From: CAYMZZ01 sp046297935
GTDB taxonomy: Bacteria; Bacteroidota; Bacteroidia; Chitinophagales; Chitinophagaceae
DNA: 64,000 nucleotides
Direction of reading: 5' to 3'
Assembly (NCBI GenBank): GCA_046297935.1
Contig: JBKBHA010000006.1
Coordinates: 163,890-227,889 of the forward strand
The stretch's first letter is position 1; every line of letters begins with the position of its first letter. A program made the translations under genes and the position numbers. Below are positions 54,243 through 62,269 of the stretch, piece by piece. The notes below the pieces were generated by a model. It saw only the letters and a program-made list of their open reading frames with translations. It was not told the DNA's origin and searched no databases.

Positions 54243-54992
54243 TCAGTTGATTTTCTTTTTAAGGGAAACTACTTGTTCCTGCAAATCGCTCACGATGTTA
54301 GCTAAGTGTCCCATATCCCATCGATTCTGTTGATTTGCCTTGGAAATCACCATTTGGGCCTGCCACATTTCGAGTACGTCATCCGTATTTACCGTATAAG
54401 GATGATAAACCGGATTATCGCTTACCAGGGTGATTTTATTCCGGGACCGACCATTGCGCTGGATCCTTTTGTATACAATTCCTTCGTGCCGTGAAACGAC
54501 GATACAGGCGCTCCCGCTTCGTAGTTCTTCGAAATTCTCCACTTTTTCGCCCACAATCACCGACCCGCTAGGCGTTGGCAACATGCTGTCACCGATTATT
54601 TCGAATGCCCTATAGTTTCCGCCGGATAGCATGGGAAGCGTAAAGGTGTTTAACTCATCGATGAATTCCGGATCACCGTAACCGGCGAGATAGCCGGCCG
54701 CTGCTTTCACCGGGACAAATGGAATATCGGGTCTGCCGGTTGCGAGTTTGATGGCACGCCTGCGGGCGAGATAATTAGACTTGCTTTCGCTTAGATCTTT
54801 CCGAAGTATCTCATCCATCGTCAGCTTGAAAATGTCGCAGACCGTTTCGAGCACATCAATCCGGGGCTCGGCGCGTTCCTCTTCATAAGCACCTAAAAGG
54901 GAGCGCTTAATTCCCAGCTTTTGTGAGAACTCTTCCTGTGTCCAACCCCGCAATTTGCGCAGGTATTTGAGATTCTGATTGGCAACTGACAT
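54243..54992 (-). CDS. XRE/S24 LexA-like transcriptional regulator
   Basis: A 249-aa regulator. The N-terminal XRE HTH is at about 8-62 (LRKLRGWTQEEFSQKLGIKR). The C-terminal S24 peptidase domain has the nucleophile Ser in IGDSMLP and the base Lys in IVYKRIQR. The Ala-Gly of KAAAGYLAGYG fits an autocleavage site. The last 40 residues form a small coiled coil (IVSDLQEQVVSLKKKI). It may sense DNA damage or stress like LexA/CI, but there is no prophage near it. The 181-bp gap to the divergent surE presumably holds its operator. Confidence 0.88.
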   Translation of the reverse strand: MSVANQNLKYLRKLRGWTQEEFSQKLGIKRSLLGAYEEERAEPRIDVLETVCDIFKLTMDEILRKDLSESKSNYLARRRAIKLATGRPDIPFVPVKAAAGYLAGYGDPEFIDELNTFTLPMLSGGNYRAFEIIGDSMLPTPSGSVIVGEKVENFEELRSGSACIVVSRHEGIVYKRIQRNGRSRNKITLVSDNPVYHPYTVNTDDVLEMWQAQMVISKANQQNRWDMGHLANIVSDLQEQVVSLKKKIN

Positions 54993-55173
54993 TAGAACTA
55001 GAATGTTGGGTTAAGCAAAAGAAAAGGGTACGCATTAAACCTCCGGAAAGGCGATCCGGTTACGAAAAATTTTAGCTAAATTACTAATTATTTTATCGCT
55101 GCAAAAAATATTTTTTCCGTTGGTGAAATGGGGTTTGACAGTTGGTAAAAATATCATGACTTTTGCTTGATAT

Positions 55174-55998
55174 ATGGCGACAAAACGAAAGGCGAAAAGT
55201 GCTTCTAAGAGCAAAGGCCGAAAGTCAGGTTCAGAAAAGCCGATCATTCTCGTTACAAACGATGACGGATATACTGCACCCGGCATACTGAATCTTGTGG
55301 AGGCGGTGCGCGACCTTGGTCAGGTAGTAGTAGTGGCGCCCGACAAGCCGCAATCGGGCATGGGGCATGCCATCACGATTGGGCAGCCCCTGCGTCTTCA
55401 CCGGGTTCATAACTTCGGCGATGTGGAAGCCTATTCCTGTACCGGTACTCCGGTAGACTGTGTAAAACTGGCAGTGGACAAAGTGCTGCATCGCAAGCCC
55501 GATCTCTGTTTAAGCGGTGTAAACCATGGTGCCAACCACAGTATCAATGTAATTTATTCGGGTACTATGTCAGCGGCTGTTGAAGCGGCCATTGAAAGCA
55601 TACCGTCGGTAGGTTTTTCCCTACTCGATTACAGCATTGAGGCCGATTTTTCGGGAGCACGCGAATATGCCCGTGAGGTGGTTTTGAAGATGCTGAGTAC
55701 TAAAATGGATCAACATACCGTTTTAAATGTCAATATTCCGGCGATCCCACCCAATTTGATAAAGGGAATCAGGATTTGCCGGCAGGCCTATGCGAAATAC
55801 GAAGAGGACTTTATAGAACGCCAGGATCCCCATGGTCGCCAATACTACTGGTTGACGGGAAAGTTTGTCAATTTCGACAAGGGAAAAGATACGGACGAAT
55901 GGGCGCTGGCCAACGGTTACGTGAGCGTGGTACCGGTGCAGTTTGACCTCACACACTACCGCCAAAAAGAACAACTGCAAAAACTTTGGGAAAAATGA
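55174..55998 (+). CDS. surE: 5'/3'-nucleotidase SurE
   Basis: A 274-aa nucleoside monophosphate phosphatase. The N-terminus is extended by a basic stretch (TKRKAKSASKSKGRKSGS). The metal-binding NDDG motif is in ILVTNDDGYTAPGI (about 26-39), followed by VVVAPDKPQSGMGHAIT, the CTGTPVDCVK block and the SGVNHGANHS motif with metal-binding Asn. Its start codon is well placed after divergent regulatory DNA. It overlaps the small membrane gene by an ATGA, so those two are coupled. Confidence 0.95.
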   Translation: MATKRKAKSASKSKGRKSGSEKPIILVTNDDGYTAPGILNLVEAVRDLGQVVVVAPDKPQSGMGHAITIGQPLRLHRVHNFGDVEAYSCTGTPVDCVKLAVDKVLHRKPDLCLSGVNHGANHSINVIYSGTMSAAVEAAIESIPSVGFSLLDYSIEADFSGAREYAREVVLKMLSTKMDQHTVLNVNIPAIPPNLIKGIRICRQAYAKYEEDFIERQDPHGRQYYWLTGKFVNFDKGKDTDEWALANGYVSVVPVQFDLTHYRQKEQLQKLWEK

Positions 55999-56294
55999 TT
56001 CTAAAAAAAGACAATTTAAAACTGGGACTAATACTGGGTCTGCTCGGCCCAATGATCGGGCTGGTCGTGATTTATTATCTCAATTTTTCTTCTAATAGTT
56101 TCAGCATTTTTCTTGAACAGTTTTTTCACAACAACAAGCTCATCACTTCCATAGGGTCGCTTGCACTGTTAGCCAACGTGATTTTGTTCACGATATACAT
56201 TAACACCCACCGGGATAAAACAGCGCGTGGAATTTTTTTGATAACACTTGTTTTCGGAATTGCGCTTCTGGTATTGAAATTGACCAATCGTTAA
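55995..56294 (+). CDS. Small membrane protein coupled to surE
   Basis: A 99-aa protein with three hydrophobic helices: LGLILGLLGPMIGLVVIYYL, SIGSLALLANVILFTIYI and IFLITLVFGIALLVLKL. The N-terminus has a Lys-rich cytoplasmic start. It begins inside the surE stop codon (ATGA at 55995). I do not recognise the family. Between surE and lpxB it may serve in the envelope; lpxB follows after 75 bp. Confidence 0.75.
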   Translation: MILKKDNLKLGLILGLLGPMIGLVVIYYLNFSSNSFSIFLEQFFHNNKLITSIGSLALLANVILFTIYINTHRDKTARGIFLITLVFGIALLVLKLTNR

Positions 56295-56369
56295 ATAGTT
56301 GATTCAGCTGCATAAGTTTAGGAAACATCAGCCGATCGGCACAGTTATTTCATTCAGATAATTTTAGCC

Positions 56370-57482
56370 ATGAAGTATTACATCATCGCCGGCGAAGCAT
56401 CAGGTGATCTACATGGTGGTAACCTGATTCGTGAGATTCATAAGAATGATAAATCAGCTGAAATACGTTGCTGGGGTGGGGATTATATGCAGCAGGCGGG
56501 AGCAACGTTGGTGAAACACTACCGGGAGCTGGCTTTCATGGGTTTTGTGGAAGTACTGATGAACCTGCGACGTATTTTACGCAACCTGGCCATGTGCAAA
56601 GAAGACATTTCAAATTTTGCTCCGGATGCCCTTGTATTGATCGATTACCCGGGGTTTAATCTGCGAATAGCCGAATGGGCACGCCAGCAGGGTCTTCGGG
56701 TGATATTTTACATCAGTCCCCAGGTTTGGGCGTGGAAAGAGAACCGGGTTCGAAATATGAAGCGGGATATTGACCTGATGATGGTGATCCTGCCGTTCGA
56801 AAAAAGCTACTTTGAAGAAAAATGGCAATGGCCCGTTCACTATGTTGGTCATCCGCTGGTAGAAGTGATTGACGAAGCTCGAAATACCCGTTTTGAATCG
56901 TTGTCGGAAAAGCCAATCGTTGCGGTGCTGCCAGGCAGCCGCCGGCAGGAAATCAGGAAAAAACTGCCCGTGATGCTGGAGGTATCAGGGAATTTCCCTG
57001 ATTTTCAATTCATCGTAGCCCAGGCACCTGGTCTTGAGTCCAACTTTTACGATGAGTTTTTGCAGAAATATCCGAATGTTTCGATTACCAAATCAGGTGC
57101 TTATGCCCTATTGAGCCAGTCAAAAGCGGCAATGGTGACCTCGGGCACTGCCACGCTGGAAACAGCGCTCATGGGTGTGCCCGAAGTTGTTTGTTATAAA
57201 GGATCCCCCATATCATACGCAATTGCCAAAAGAGTCATTAAAGTCAAATACATTTCGCTGGTAAACCTGATCATGGATCGCCCACTGGTTCGGGAACTGA
57301 TCCAGCATGAGCTGACTCCAAAGAATCTGAGCACTGAATTAGAAAACCTGCTTTGCAATCCGGAACGGCGTACCGAACTGGCCAGTGGATATAAAAAATT
57401 ATATGAGTTGTTGAGTGCCGGCGGGCGAGCCTCCCACAAGGCCGCCTACCTGATCAATCGCTACCTTACCGGAGTAGTTTGA
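56370..57482 (+). CDS. lpxB: Lipid-A-disaccharide synthase LpxB
   Basis: A 370-aa peripheral inner-membrane glycosyltransferase (GT19) that joins UDP-diacylglucosamine and lipid X in lipid A synthesis. N-terminal motif YIIAGEASGDLHGGNLI (about 3-19), the ELAFMGFVEVL block, LIDYPGFNLRIA, YISPQVWAWKENR and the C-terminal nucleotide-sugar site VTSGTATLETALMGVPEVV. All conserved regions are present. Its end overlaps the convergent DUF6728 gene by 17 bp. Confidence 0.97.
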   Translation: MKYYIIAGEASGDLHGGNLIREIHKNDKSAEIRCWGGDYMQQAGATLVKHYRELAFMGFVEVLMNLRRILRNLAMCKEDISNFAPDALVLIDYPGFNLRIAEWARQQGLRVIFYISPQVWAWKENRVRNMKRDIDLMMVILPFEKSYFEEKWQWPVHYVGHPLVEVIDEARNTRFESLSEKPIVAVLPGSRRQEIRKKLPVMLEVSGNFPDFQFIVAQAPGLESNFYDEFLQKYPNVSITKSGAYALLSQSKAAMVTSGTATLETALMGVPEVVCYKGSPISYAIAKRVIKVKYISLVNLIMDRPLVRELIQHELTPKNLSTELENLLCNPERRTELASGYKKLYELLSAGGRASHKAAYLINRYLTGVV

Positions 57483-57627
57483 TAGCCAAAATAATAAGAC
57501 AGAGCAAAAAAATCAGAAGACTGATCCGATTAATGCCGTGCATATATCCTATCCACTTGGTTTGTGGACGGGCCGGATCCTTTTTGCGGAGGTAAAGATA
57601 CTCGGCCAATTGTTTTAGCACACCCAT
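57466..57627 (-). CDS. DUF6728 family small membrane protein
   Basis: A 53-aa protein. The soluble start has the LRKKDPARPQTKW motif, then MHGINRISLLIFLLCLIILAI forms one TM helix. The pattern KKDP...MHGINRIS is the hallmark of a small Bacteroidota family (DUF6728) of unknown function. Start at ATG 57627; a TTG seven codons earlier is also open. It overlaps lpxB at the 3' end on the opposite strand. Confidence 0.75.
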   Translation of the reverse strand: MGVLKQLAEYLYLRKKDPARPQTKWIGYMHGINRISLLIFLLCLIILAIKLLR

Positions 57628-57696
57628 GACTGTGGAGATTCTTTTCAAAATTAAACAAGTCCTGCCCGCAAAAGTTGGCTATAGAACAAATTTTTT

Positions 57697-58761
57697 CTAT
57701 TCTGTAGACAGGCGTGAATATTCGTCCAGCAGTTGCAGTTGATTTCGGGCTCTTACCAGATTATGTCCGGCATACGTAGCGCCGTAGTAAACATCTCCCT
57801 GCAAATGGTCGGTAAGAAATCGCAGTGCCTGCATATAGATCATGAACTGGCCTGCATAAAAAAACTGTGCTCCTTCTTCGCTGTTCAGCACATGTTGCAT
57901 TTCGGAAAAATAACCATCGCGCACTGCGCGATAGAATTCGGGACGAACCTGCACTTTTTCGATTTGCTTTTCTTCTTCACTAACCGGACAAAGGTAAGTT
58001 CGCATCATATCGCCCAAATCGCTTATGAACAGCCCAGGCATCACAGTGTCGAGATCGATCACACAGATTCCTTTGCCCTCACCATCGAAAAGCACATTGC
58101 TGATCTTGGTGTCGTGATGAATAACACGTTTACGGAAATGGGGGTTCCTGCGGATATTCTCGAACTGATTTACAATATTGGAATAATTGATCAACCGTTG
58201 AATCAGTGGTCCTGCTTCCTGAATGCGCTGACGCAAACCGCTTTCGATACTATGCAGAAACTGTTGATATCGCAGGGTCAGGTCATGAAATGAAGGAATG
58301 GTTGTTTTTAACTGTTCTACATCAAATTGATCGAGCAAGCGTGTAAATCGGCCAAACTGTTTTGCTGCCTGATAGGCTTGTTCCGGCGTAGCAAGCACTT
58401 CCAGGGTATGAGAACCCTCTACAAAGGGGAACATCCGATAATAACCGTCACCGCCCACATGAATCATCAACTGACCGTTAAGTCCAGGCAGAGCCGCCAC
58501 AAAAGTATATTCGGGGGCGTGCAGCTCCAGATATTGTGCCAGCAAGTTCATGTTGAAGGCAATATCTTCCGGATGCCGAAAAACCTGTTGATTAATGCGT
58601 TGAATGATATAAGACTGCTCTGCGCTTTGCAGCTTCCATGTACGATTAATCAGACCTGTGCCAAAAGGAATAATATGGCAACTGGCGAATTGAAAGCCAA
58701 AGGCTGCCAGCACTTCTTCAGGAACAGTGGTCTTGATTTGTGGCGACGAATTGTTCGACAT
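57697..58761 (-). CDS. NahK-like sugar kinase / APH-family phosphotransferase
   Basis: A 354-aa kinase-fold protein. HIIPFGTGLINRTWKL (about 29-44) is the nucleotide loop, VIHHDTKISNVLFD (about 211-224) the catalytic loop with Asp and Asn, and CVIDLDTVMPGLFISDLGD the metal-binding Asp. This set, especially HHDTKxxN and DLDTVMPG, is like N-acetylhexosamine 1-kinase (NahK) from bifidobacteria. Its ATG overlaps the stop of the GH109 gene by one base, so it is coupled to a glycosidase that releases N-acetylhexosamine. Substrate is inferred: GalNAc or GlcNAc. Confidence 0.82.
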   Translation of the reverse strand: MSNNSSPQIKTTVPEEVLAAFGFQFASCHIIPFGTGLINRTWKLQSAEQSYIIQRINQQVFRHPEDIAFNMNLLAQYLELHAPEYTFVAALPGLNGQLMIHVGGDGYYRMFPFVEGSHTLEVLATPEQAYQAAKQFGRFTRLLDQFDVEQLKTTIPSFHDLTLRYQQFLHSIESGLRQRIQEAGPLIQRLINYSNIVNQFENIRRNPHFRKRVIHHDTKISNVLFDGEGKGICVIDLDTVMPGLFISDLGDMMRTYLCPVSEEEKQIEKVQVRPEFYRAVRDGYFSEMQHVLNSEEGAQFFYAGQFMIYMQALRFLTDHLQGDVYYGATYAGHNLVRARNQLQLLDEYSRLSTE

Positions 58762-60116
58762 TAGAATTCATCATTAAGAGCAAAGACCGGCTTACGATAC
58801 ATCCATTGACCGCCAGTAAAATCAGGGAATTCGATTGTTTCGCTGCCCATTTCGATAGATTGCTCACTTAACGGCGTAATGGCGCTCCATGCGGCCGCAT
58901 CGTACACATCCATTTGTGTGGGCAGTTTTCTTTTAGCCGACTCCACGAATGAATGTATTACATAAAAATCCATGCCACCATGCCCCGATCCCTGGGCTTC
59001 ACGGGTCCATCTTGCCCAGAGCGGGTGGTCATATTTTTCGAGCCATGCTTTTTGATCGTCCCATTGATGAGGCTTGGCTGATTTGCCCTCCAGATAAATG
59101 CTTCGGTTGAGGTCCATCCAAATTCCCCCGGTGCCCTGAACACGAAATCCGAGCGAATAGGGTCGCGGCAAATTCGTATCATGCTGCAGAAGGATTGTTT
59201 CGCCATTTGCACAAGCGATCTGGGTGGTTACCACATCCCCCAATTTGAACTTAACCCGGCTATTCGGATGATCCTCCCCTCCTTTCCTCACGACATAATC
59301 GTGCAGGCCCAGGGCTTTTGATGCAAATGCGTTTATTAAGGTAAAGCGGTTACCCCGATTGATATTTACATAATGCGCAACCGGGCCAATTCCATGTGTC
59401 GGATAAAGATCGCCATTGCGATGAACAGAATGTTCTGTGCGCCATTTTGCTTCAGAAAATCCCTTCTCACCAAACTCCACGCCATGGCCATAGGCATTGG
59501 TTCCGTCATTGAATTTGACTTCTCTAAGGTCATGCTGATAACCGCCCTGAAGGTGCACGATTTCTCCAAAAAGTCCCTGCCGCACCATATTCAGCACCGC
59601 CATCACATCTCGCCGGTAACACACATTTTCCAGCATCATTACATGCCCACCCGTACGTTCTGCCGCCTTCACCACATCCCAATGGTCCTGAAGGGTGATA
59701 CCCAATACGACTTCGGTACCTACGTAGGCAATGCCCGCTTCAAGCGCGCCGATGATCATCGGTTTATGCCATTCCCACGGAGTTGCAATAACTATGGCTT
59801 CCAGTTTCTCCTTTTCAATCATCTTTTTCCAGGCGTAATTGCCTTCGGAATAAACTGTAGGCATTTTTTTGCCCGATTTTGCAATCATGTCCCGGCTCGA
59901 CTTCAACATTCGTTCGTCAACATCACAAATAGCCACTAAATCAACATCTGTTCGACGCAGCAGCAGATCCAGATGATTCTGCCCTCGCAAGCCTACTCCG
60001 ATGATACCCATACGCAATTTATTTTCAGCACGGGTTGAAAAGAGCGAAGAAGCAGGCGTGACAGCCATGGCCGCCATGGCCGCCGAGGAACTGAGGACGA
60101 AATCTTTCCGATTCAT
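58761..60116 (-). CDS. GH109 family alpha-N-acetylgalactosaminidase-like protein
   Basis: A 451-aa NAD-dependent glycosidase of the Gfo/Idh/MocA fold. The N-terminus is a signal-like sequence (FVLSSSAAMAAMAVTPASS) ahead of the Rossmann motif MGIIGVGLRGQNHLDLLLRR (about 36-55). Then CDVDERM, ATPWEWHKPM, YVGTEVV, and the GH109 block MMLENVCYRRDVMAVLNMVR. GH109 enzymes cleave alpha-GalNAc by an NAD+-mediated redox mechanism. Export to the periplasm is probable. It forms a two-gene operon with the NahK-like kinase, giving release and phosphorylation of N-acetylhexosamine, and has two LacI-like half-sites upstream. Confidence 0.9.
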   Translation of the reverse strand: MNRKDFVLSSSAAMAAMAVTPASSLFSTRAENKLRMGIIGVGLRGQNHLDLLLRRTDVDLVAICDVDERMLKSSRDMIAKSGKKMPTVYSEGNYAWKKMIEKEKLEAIVIATPWEWHKPMIIGALEAGIAYVGTEVVLGITLQDHWDVVKAAERTGGHVMMLENVCYRRDVMAVLNMVRQGLFGEIVHLQGGYQHDLREVKFNDGTNAYGHGVEFGEKGFSEAKWRTEHSVHRNGDLYPTHGIGPVAHYVNINRGNRFTLINAFASKALGLHDYVVRKGGEDHPNSRVKFKLGDVVTTQIACANGETILLQHDTNLPRPYSLGFRVQGTGGIWMDLNRSIYLEGKSAKPHQWDDQKAWLEKYDHPLWARWTREAQGSGHGGMDFYVIHSFVESAKRKLPTQMDVYDAAAWSAITPLSEQSIEMGSETIEFPDFTGGQWMYRKPVFALNDEF

Positions 60117-60172
60117 GAATTGATTTTTGATTAGCGACGATGAAAATAGCCAATAAATAACTACCGAAACTG

Positions 60173-60206
60173 TGCAAACGGTTGAGTGATTTCTGCAAAC
60201 GATTGA
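60173..60206 (-). promoter_or_regulatory. Two LacI-like half-operators upstream of GH109
   Basis: TGCAAACGGTTGA (60173-60185) and TGCAAACGATTGA (60194-60206) are direct repeats differing by one base, 21 bp apart (two helical turns). TGCAAACG is like the half-site of LacI-family operators (TGCAAACGTTTGCA). No LacI gene is in the window. Confidence 0.45.
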
Positions 60207-60270
60207 TGCTACAATCAGCAGAAAAGGGAATGAGTGTTGTTATGTTGAACCGGTTAAAGTGAAGCCGGCG

Positions 60271-61332
60271 TTATTTTACCAGAGGACTTGCTTTAAGAGT
60301 TTTCAGATAGCGGGAGTTGGCCCGAAACAGTTCCTTCCCTTCGCGAAACGAGAAATAGTTTTGGCCTGTTATTTTCCTGTTGATCCGGCTGATCTTCCAT
60401 AAAATGATCCAGTGCCGGACTATCTCACGCCAGGCAAAAAACAAAGAATGAGACGGGTCATACATATGAGTAGGTTCGCTGCCAGAACCATTCAGCTCAA
60501 TAACTGAGAAATTTTCTCCTACTTTAAGTTGCTCCCATGATTCAAAACGTATATCGAGTCTTCCATAATAAAAGCCTTCAATCTGCCGACAGTACTGATC
60601 AATGGTATTTGTCAATTGCTGATCGGCCTGATGGGAAGCGTCCAGGAAAAGTGCTCCCCTGGCATGGTTGCCATAGGGTAAAATCCATTTTTCTCCGGCC
60701 GGTAGTACCTGATTCAGTTTTACAGCCCATTCTTTTTCAAGTGCGGGGAGCTGTAGCCTGTAGCGGGGCTTTTTCTTAAGCAGCAGGCGGATGCTGTTCT
60801 CGCCATCCCCCTCCACCGTTAGCACCTCCTTCAATACAATGCCTGAAATCTGGCCCCTTTCTGCACCGGGATATCGGTAATAAAAAATTCCGGCCTCCAT
60901 TGGAAGACTTACGAATCGCTGAATCAGGTAACGTACCGTAGTGTCTGCATGATACCTAAGCAGGTCGGATTCTGTCTCTAACTTTTTTACAGCCAATCCC
61001 CTCATTCCAATATCCGGTTTAGCAAGCAAGGGGAAGGTCCAGCCTCTGGCAACGATACGATCAAGTATTTGCTGAAGCGTTTCTTCCGCTTCAACGAGTA
61101 TCGTATCGGGATAAGAATTAGCAGGAAGTTGCTGATATATCCGGTACTTACTTTCCATCAGGAATCCTCCGTTTTCCAGGCCTGGATTTCCAAGATTAAA
61201 GAAAAACAGGGATCTGACCCGGAGACATAGAAATAACCATATAGGATAAATAGGTCCGTAAACGGTGTGAAAACTCCAGTATTCCCAGTTAAAGAGTCGA
61301 ATAAAAAATGGATGCCGCTGCAAAAGTTTCAT
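60271..61332 (-). CDS. ATP-grasp family ligase
   Basis: A 353-aa protein with a C-terminal ATP-grasp fold (about 100-300): FPLLAKPDIGMRGLAVKKL is the first ATP-binding Lys region, YLIQRFVSLPMEAGIFYYRY the second, and YGRLDIRFESW with FSVIELNGSGSEPTHMYDP the metal-binding Glu/Asn end. The N-terminal ~90 residues are hydrophobic in places and specific to this family (IYPIWLFLCLRVRSLFFF). It would join a carboxylate to an amine, thiol or amino acid; substrate unknown. It starts one base after the NRDE gene's stop. Confidence 0.78.
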   Translation of the reverse strand: MKLLQRHPFFIRLFNWEYWSFHTVYGPIYPIWLFLCLRVRSLFFFNLGNPGLENGGFLMESKYRIYQQLPANSYPDTILVEAEETLQQILDRIVARGWTFPLLAKPDIGMRGLAVKKLETESDLLRYHADTTVRYLIQRFVSLPMEAGIFYYRYPGAERGQISGIVLKEVLTVEGDGENSIRLLLKKKPRYRLQLPALEKEWAVKLNQVLPAGEKWILPYGNHARGALFLDASHQADQQLTNTIDQYCRQIEGFYYGRLDIRFESWEQLKVGENFSVIELNGSGSEPTHMYDPSHSLFFAWREIVRHWIILWKISRINRKITGQNYFSFREGKELFRANSRYLKTLKASPLVK

Positions 61333-62058
61333 CTAAGTCGGAAGGCTGGTTACGCAATGGAGGATTGCCTCTGTTTGGATGTTGGATAGCGAATCGAAAT
61401 ATTGCATGACAGCTTTTTGAGGCTGGCATTCCAGGTTGGTGATACTTACTGTTGCGTAGAGGTTGTCGCGCTGCATCATCAACGAATAACGTTCGTTGCC
61501 GTCGCCGGCAAACCTGTGGAAGTTAATCAGACTGTTGGCATCGGGTTCGGGGTTATTTTGCAGGAACTGGCGAAACCATTCTTCACGCTTGGCGATGACG
61601 TCCTTTGAGTAGAGTGTTACAGACGACCAGATATAAGACTTAGCGGGATCGAGTTCTTTGCTGTGAAGTGTTTGTCCTGTCCACCGAAATTCATTTAGCT
61701 CCTCCTGCTCCCAAAGTATAAGTGTAAATGGTTCTACTGCCGACAAATCGAACATTTTTATAGCTAGCCCGGGTTGGCGACGGCTAATAAGTTGCAATAA
61801 GACCTGCCCACGGCTGAGTTGATAAGAACTGGCTACCGCGTGGGGTTCAAAGGCACCGTTTAGCAGTACGGCGGCATTCCCATTTTCCTGGGTGGCAATC
61901 CAGGTGCCTTGTGCTGCCGAATCGCGGGGAAACAGAACCCTTACACCATTAACCTGCTGTACCGAAGCAGGTATAGCTGATGGCCGTTGGTATTTTTCGT
62001 CTCGGTTAGAGGTAATCCAGATTCGGTCCTTACCAGGCACAAAGGTTACAGTACACAT
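61333..62058 (-). CDS. NRDE (TANGO2-like) family protein
   Basis: A 241-aa predicted Ntn-hydrolase-like protein. The start is fixed at 62058 because it gives MCTVTFVPGKDRIWITSNRD, where Cys2 is the potential nucleophile after Met removal and SNRDE is the family motif. The GTWIATQENG and ALLNG-like region (NAAVLLNGAFEP) follow. The NRDE/TANGO2 family has been linked to lipid and heme handling in eukaryotes; its bacterial role is open. It is translated together with the ATP-grasp gene. Confidence 0.85.
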   Translation of the reverse strand: MCTVTFVPGKDRIWITSNRDEKYQRPSAIPASVQQVNGVRVLFPRDSAAQGTWIATQENGNAAVLLNGAFEPHAVASSYQLSRGQVLLQLISRRQPGLAIKMFDLSAVEPFTLILWEQEELNEFRWTGQTLHSKELDPAKSYIWSSVTLYSKDVIAKREEWFRQFLQNNPEPDANSLINFHRFAGDGNERYSLMMQRDNLYATVSITNLECQPQKAVMQYFDSLSNIQTEAILHCVTSLPT

Positions 62059-62204
62059 CGGTTGCAAATTTGGTGGAAAAAACGACCCCTTCCAAGCTCT
62101 TGCGCACAAATTAACGATTTGATTGACAGCCAAGTGAATAAATTGACTATTGAAGTATTAAGCAGCCGTCCACTGAAGTGTCTGAAAAATTGGAGAAAAT
62201 AATT

Positions 62205-62235
62205 TTACGCAAAATGCGTAACGCAATTTGCGTTA
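62205..62235 (+). promoter_or_regulatory. Two overlapping palindromes at the AAA+ ATPase promoter
   Basis: TTACGCA-AAA-TGCGTAA (62205-62221) and TAACGCAA-T-TTGCGTTA (62219-62235) overlap by 3 bp. They share the word ACGCAA/TTGCGT and lie just upstream of the -7 box, over the -33 region, so a dimeric regulator there would control the promoter. Confidence 0.65.
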
Positions 62236-62255
62236 TACAAAATGAGTAAAAGTTG

Positions 62256-62264
62256 TACATTTGG
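62256..62264 (+). promoter_or_regulatory. -7 box of the AAA+ ATPase gene (near-leaderless)
   Basis: TACATTTGG fits TAnnTTTG and ends 5 bases before the ATG at 62270, so the mRNA should begin at the start codon. Confidence 0.65.
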
Positions 62265-62269
62265 GTAGT

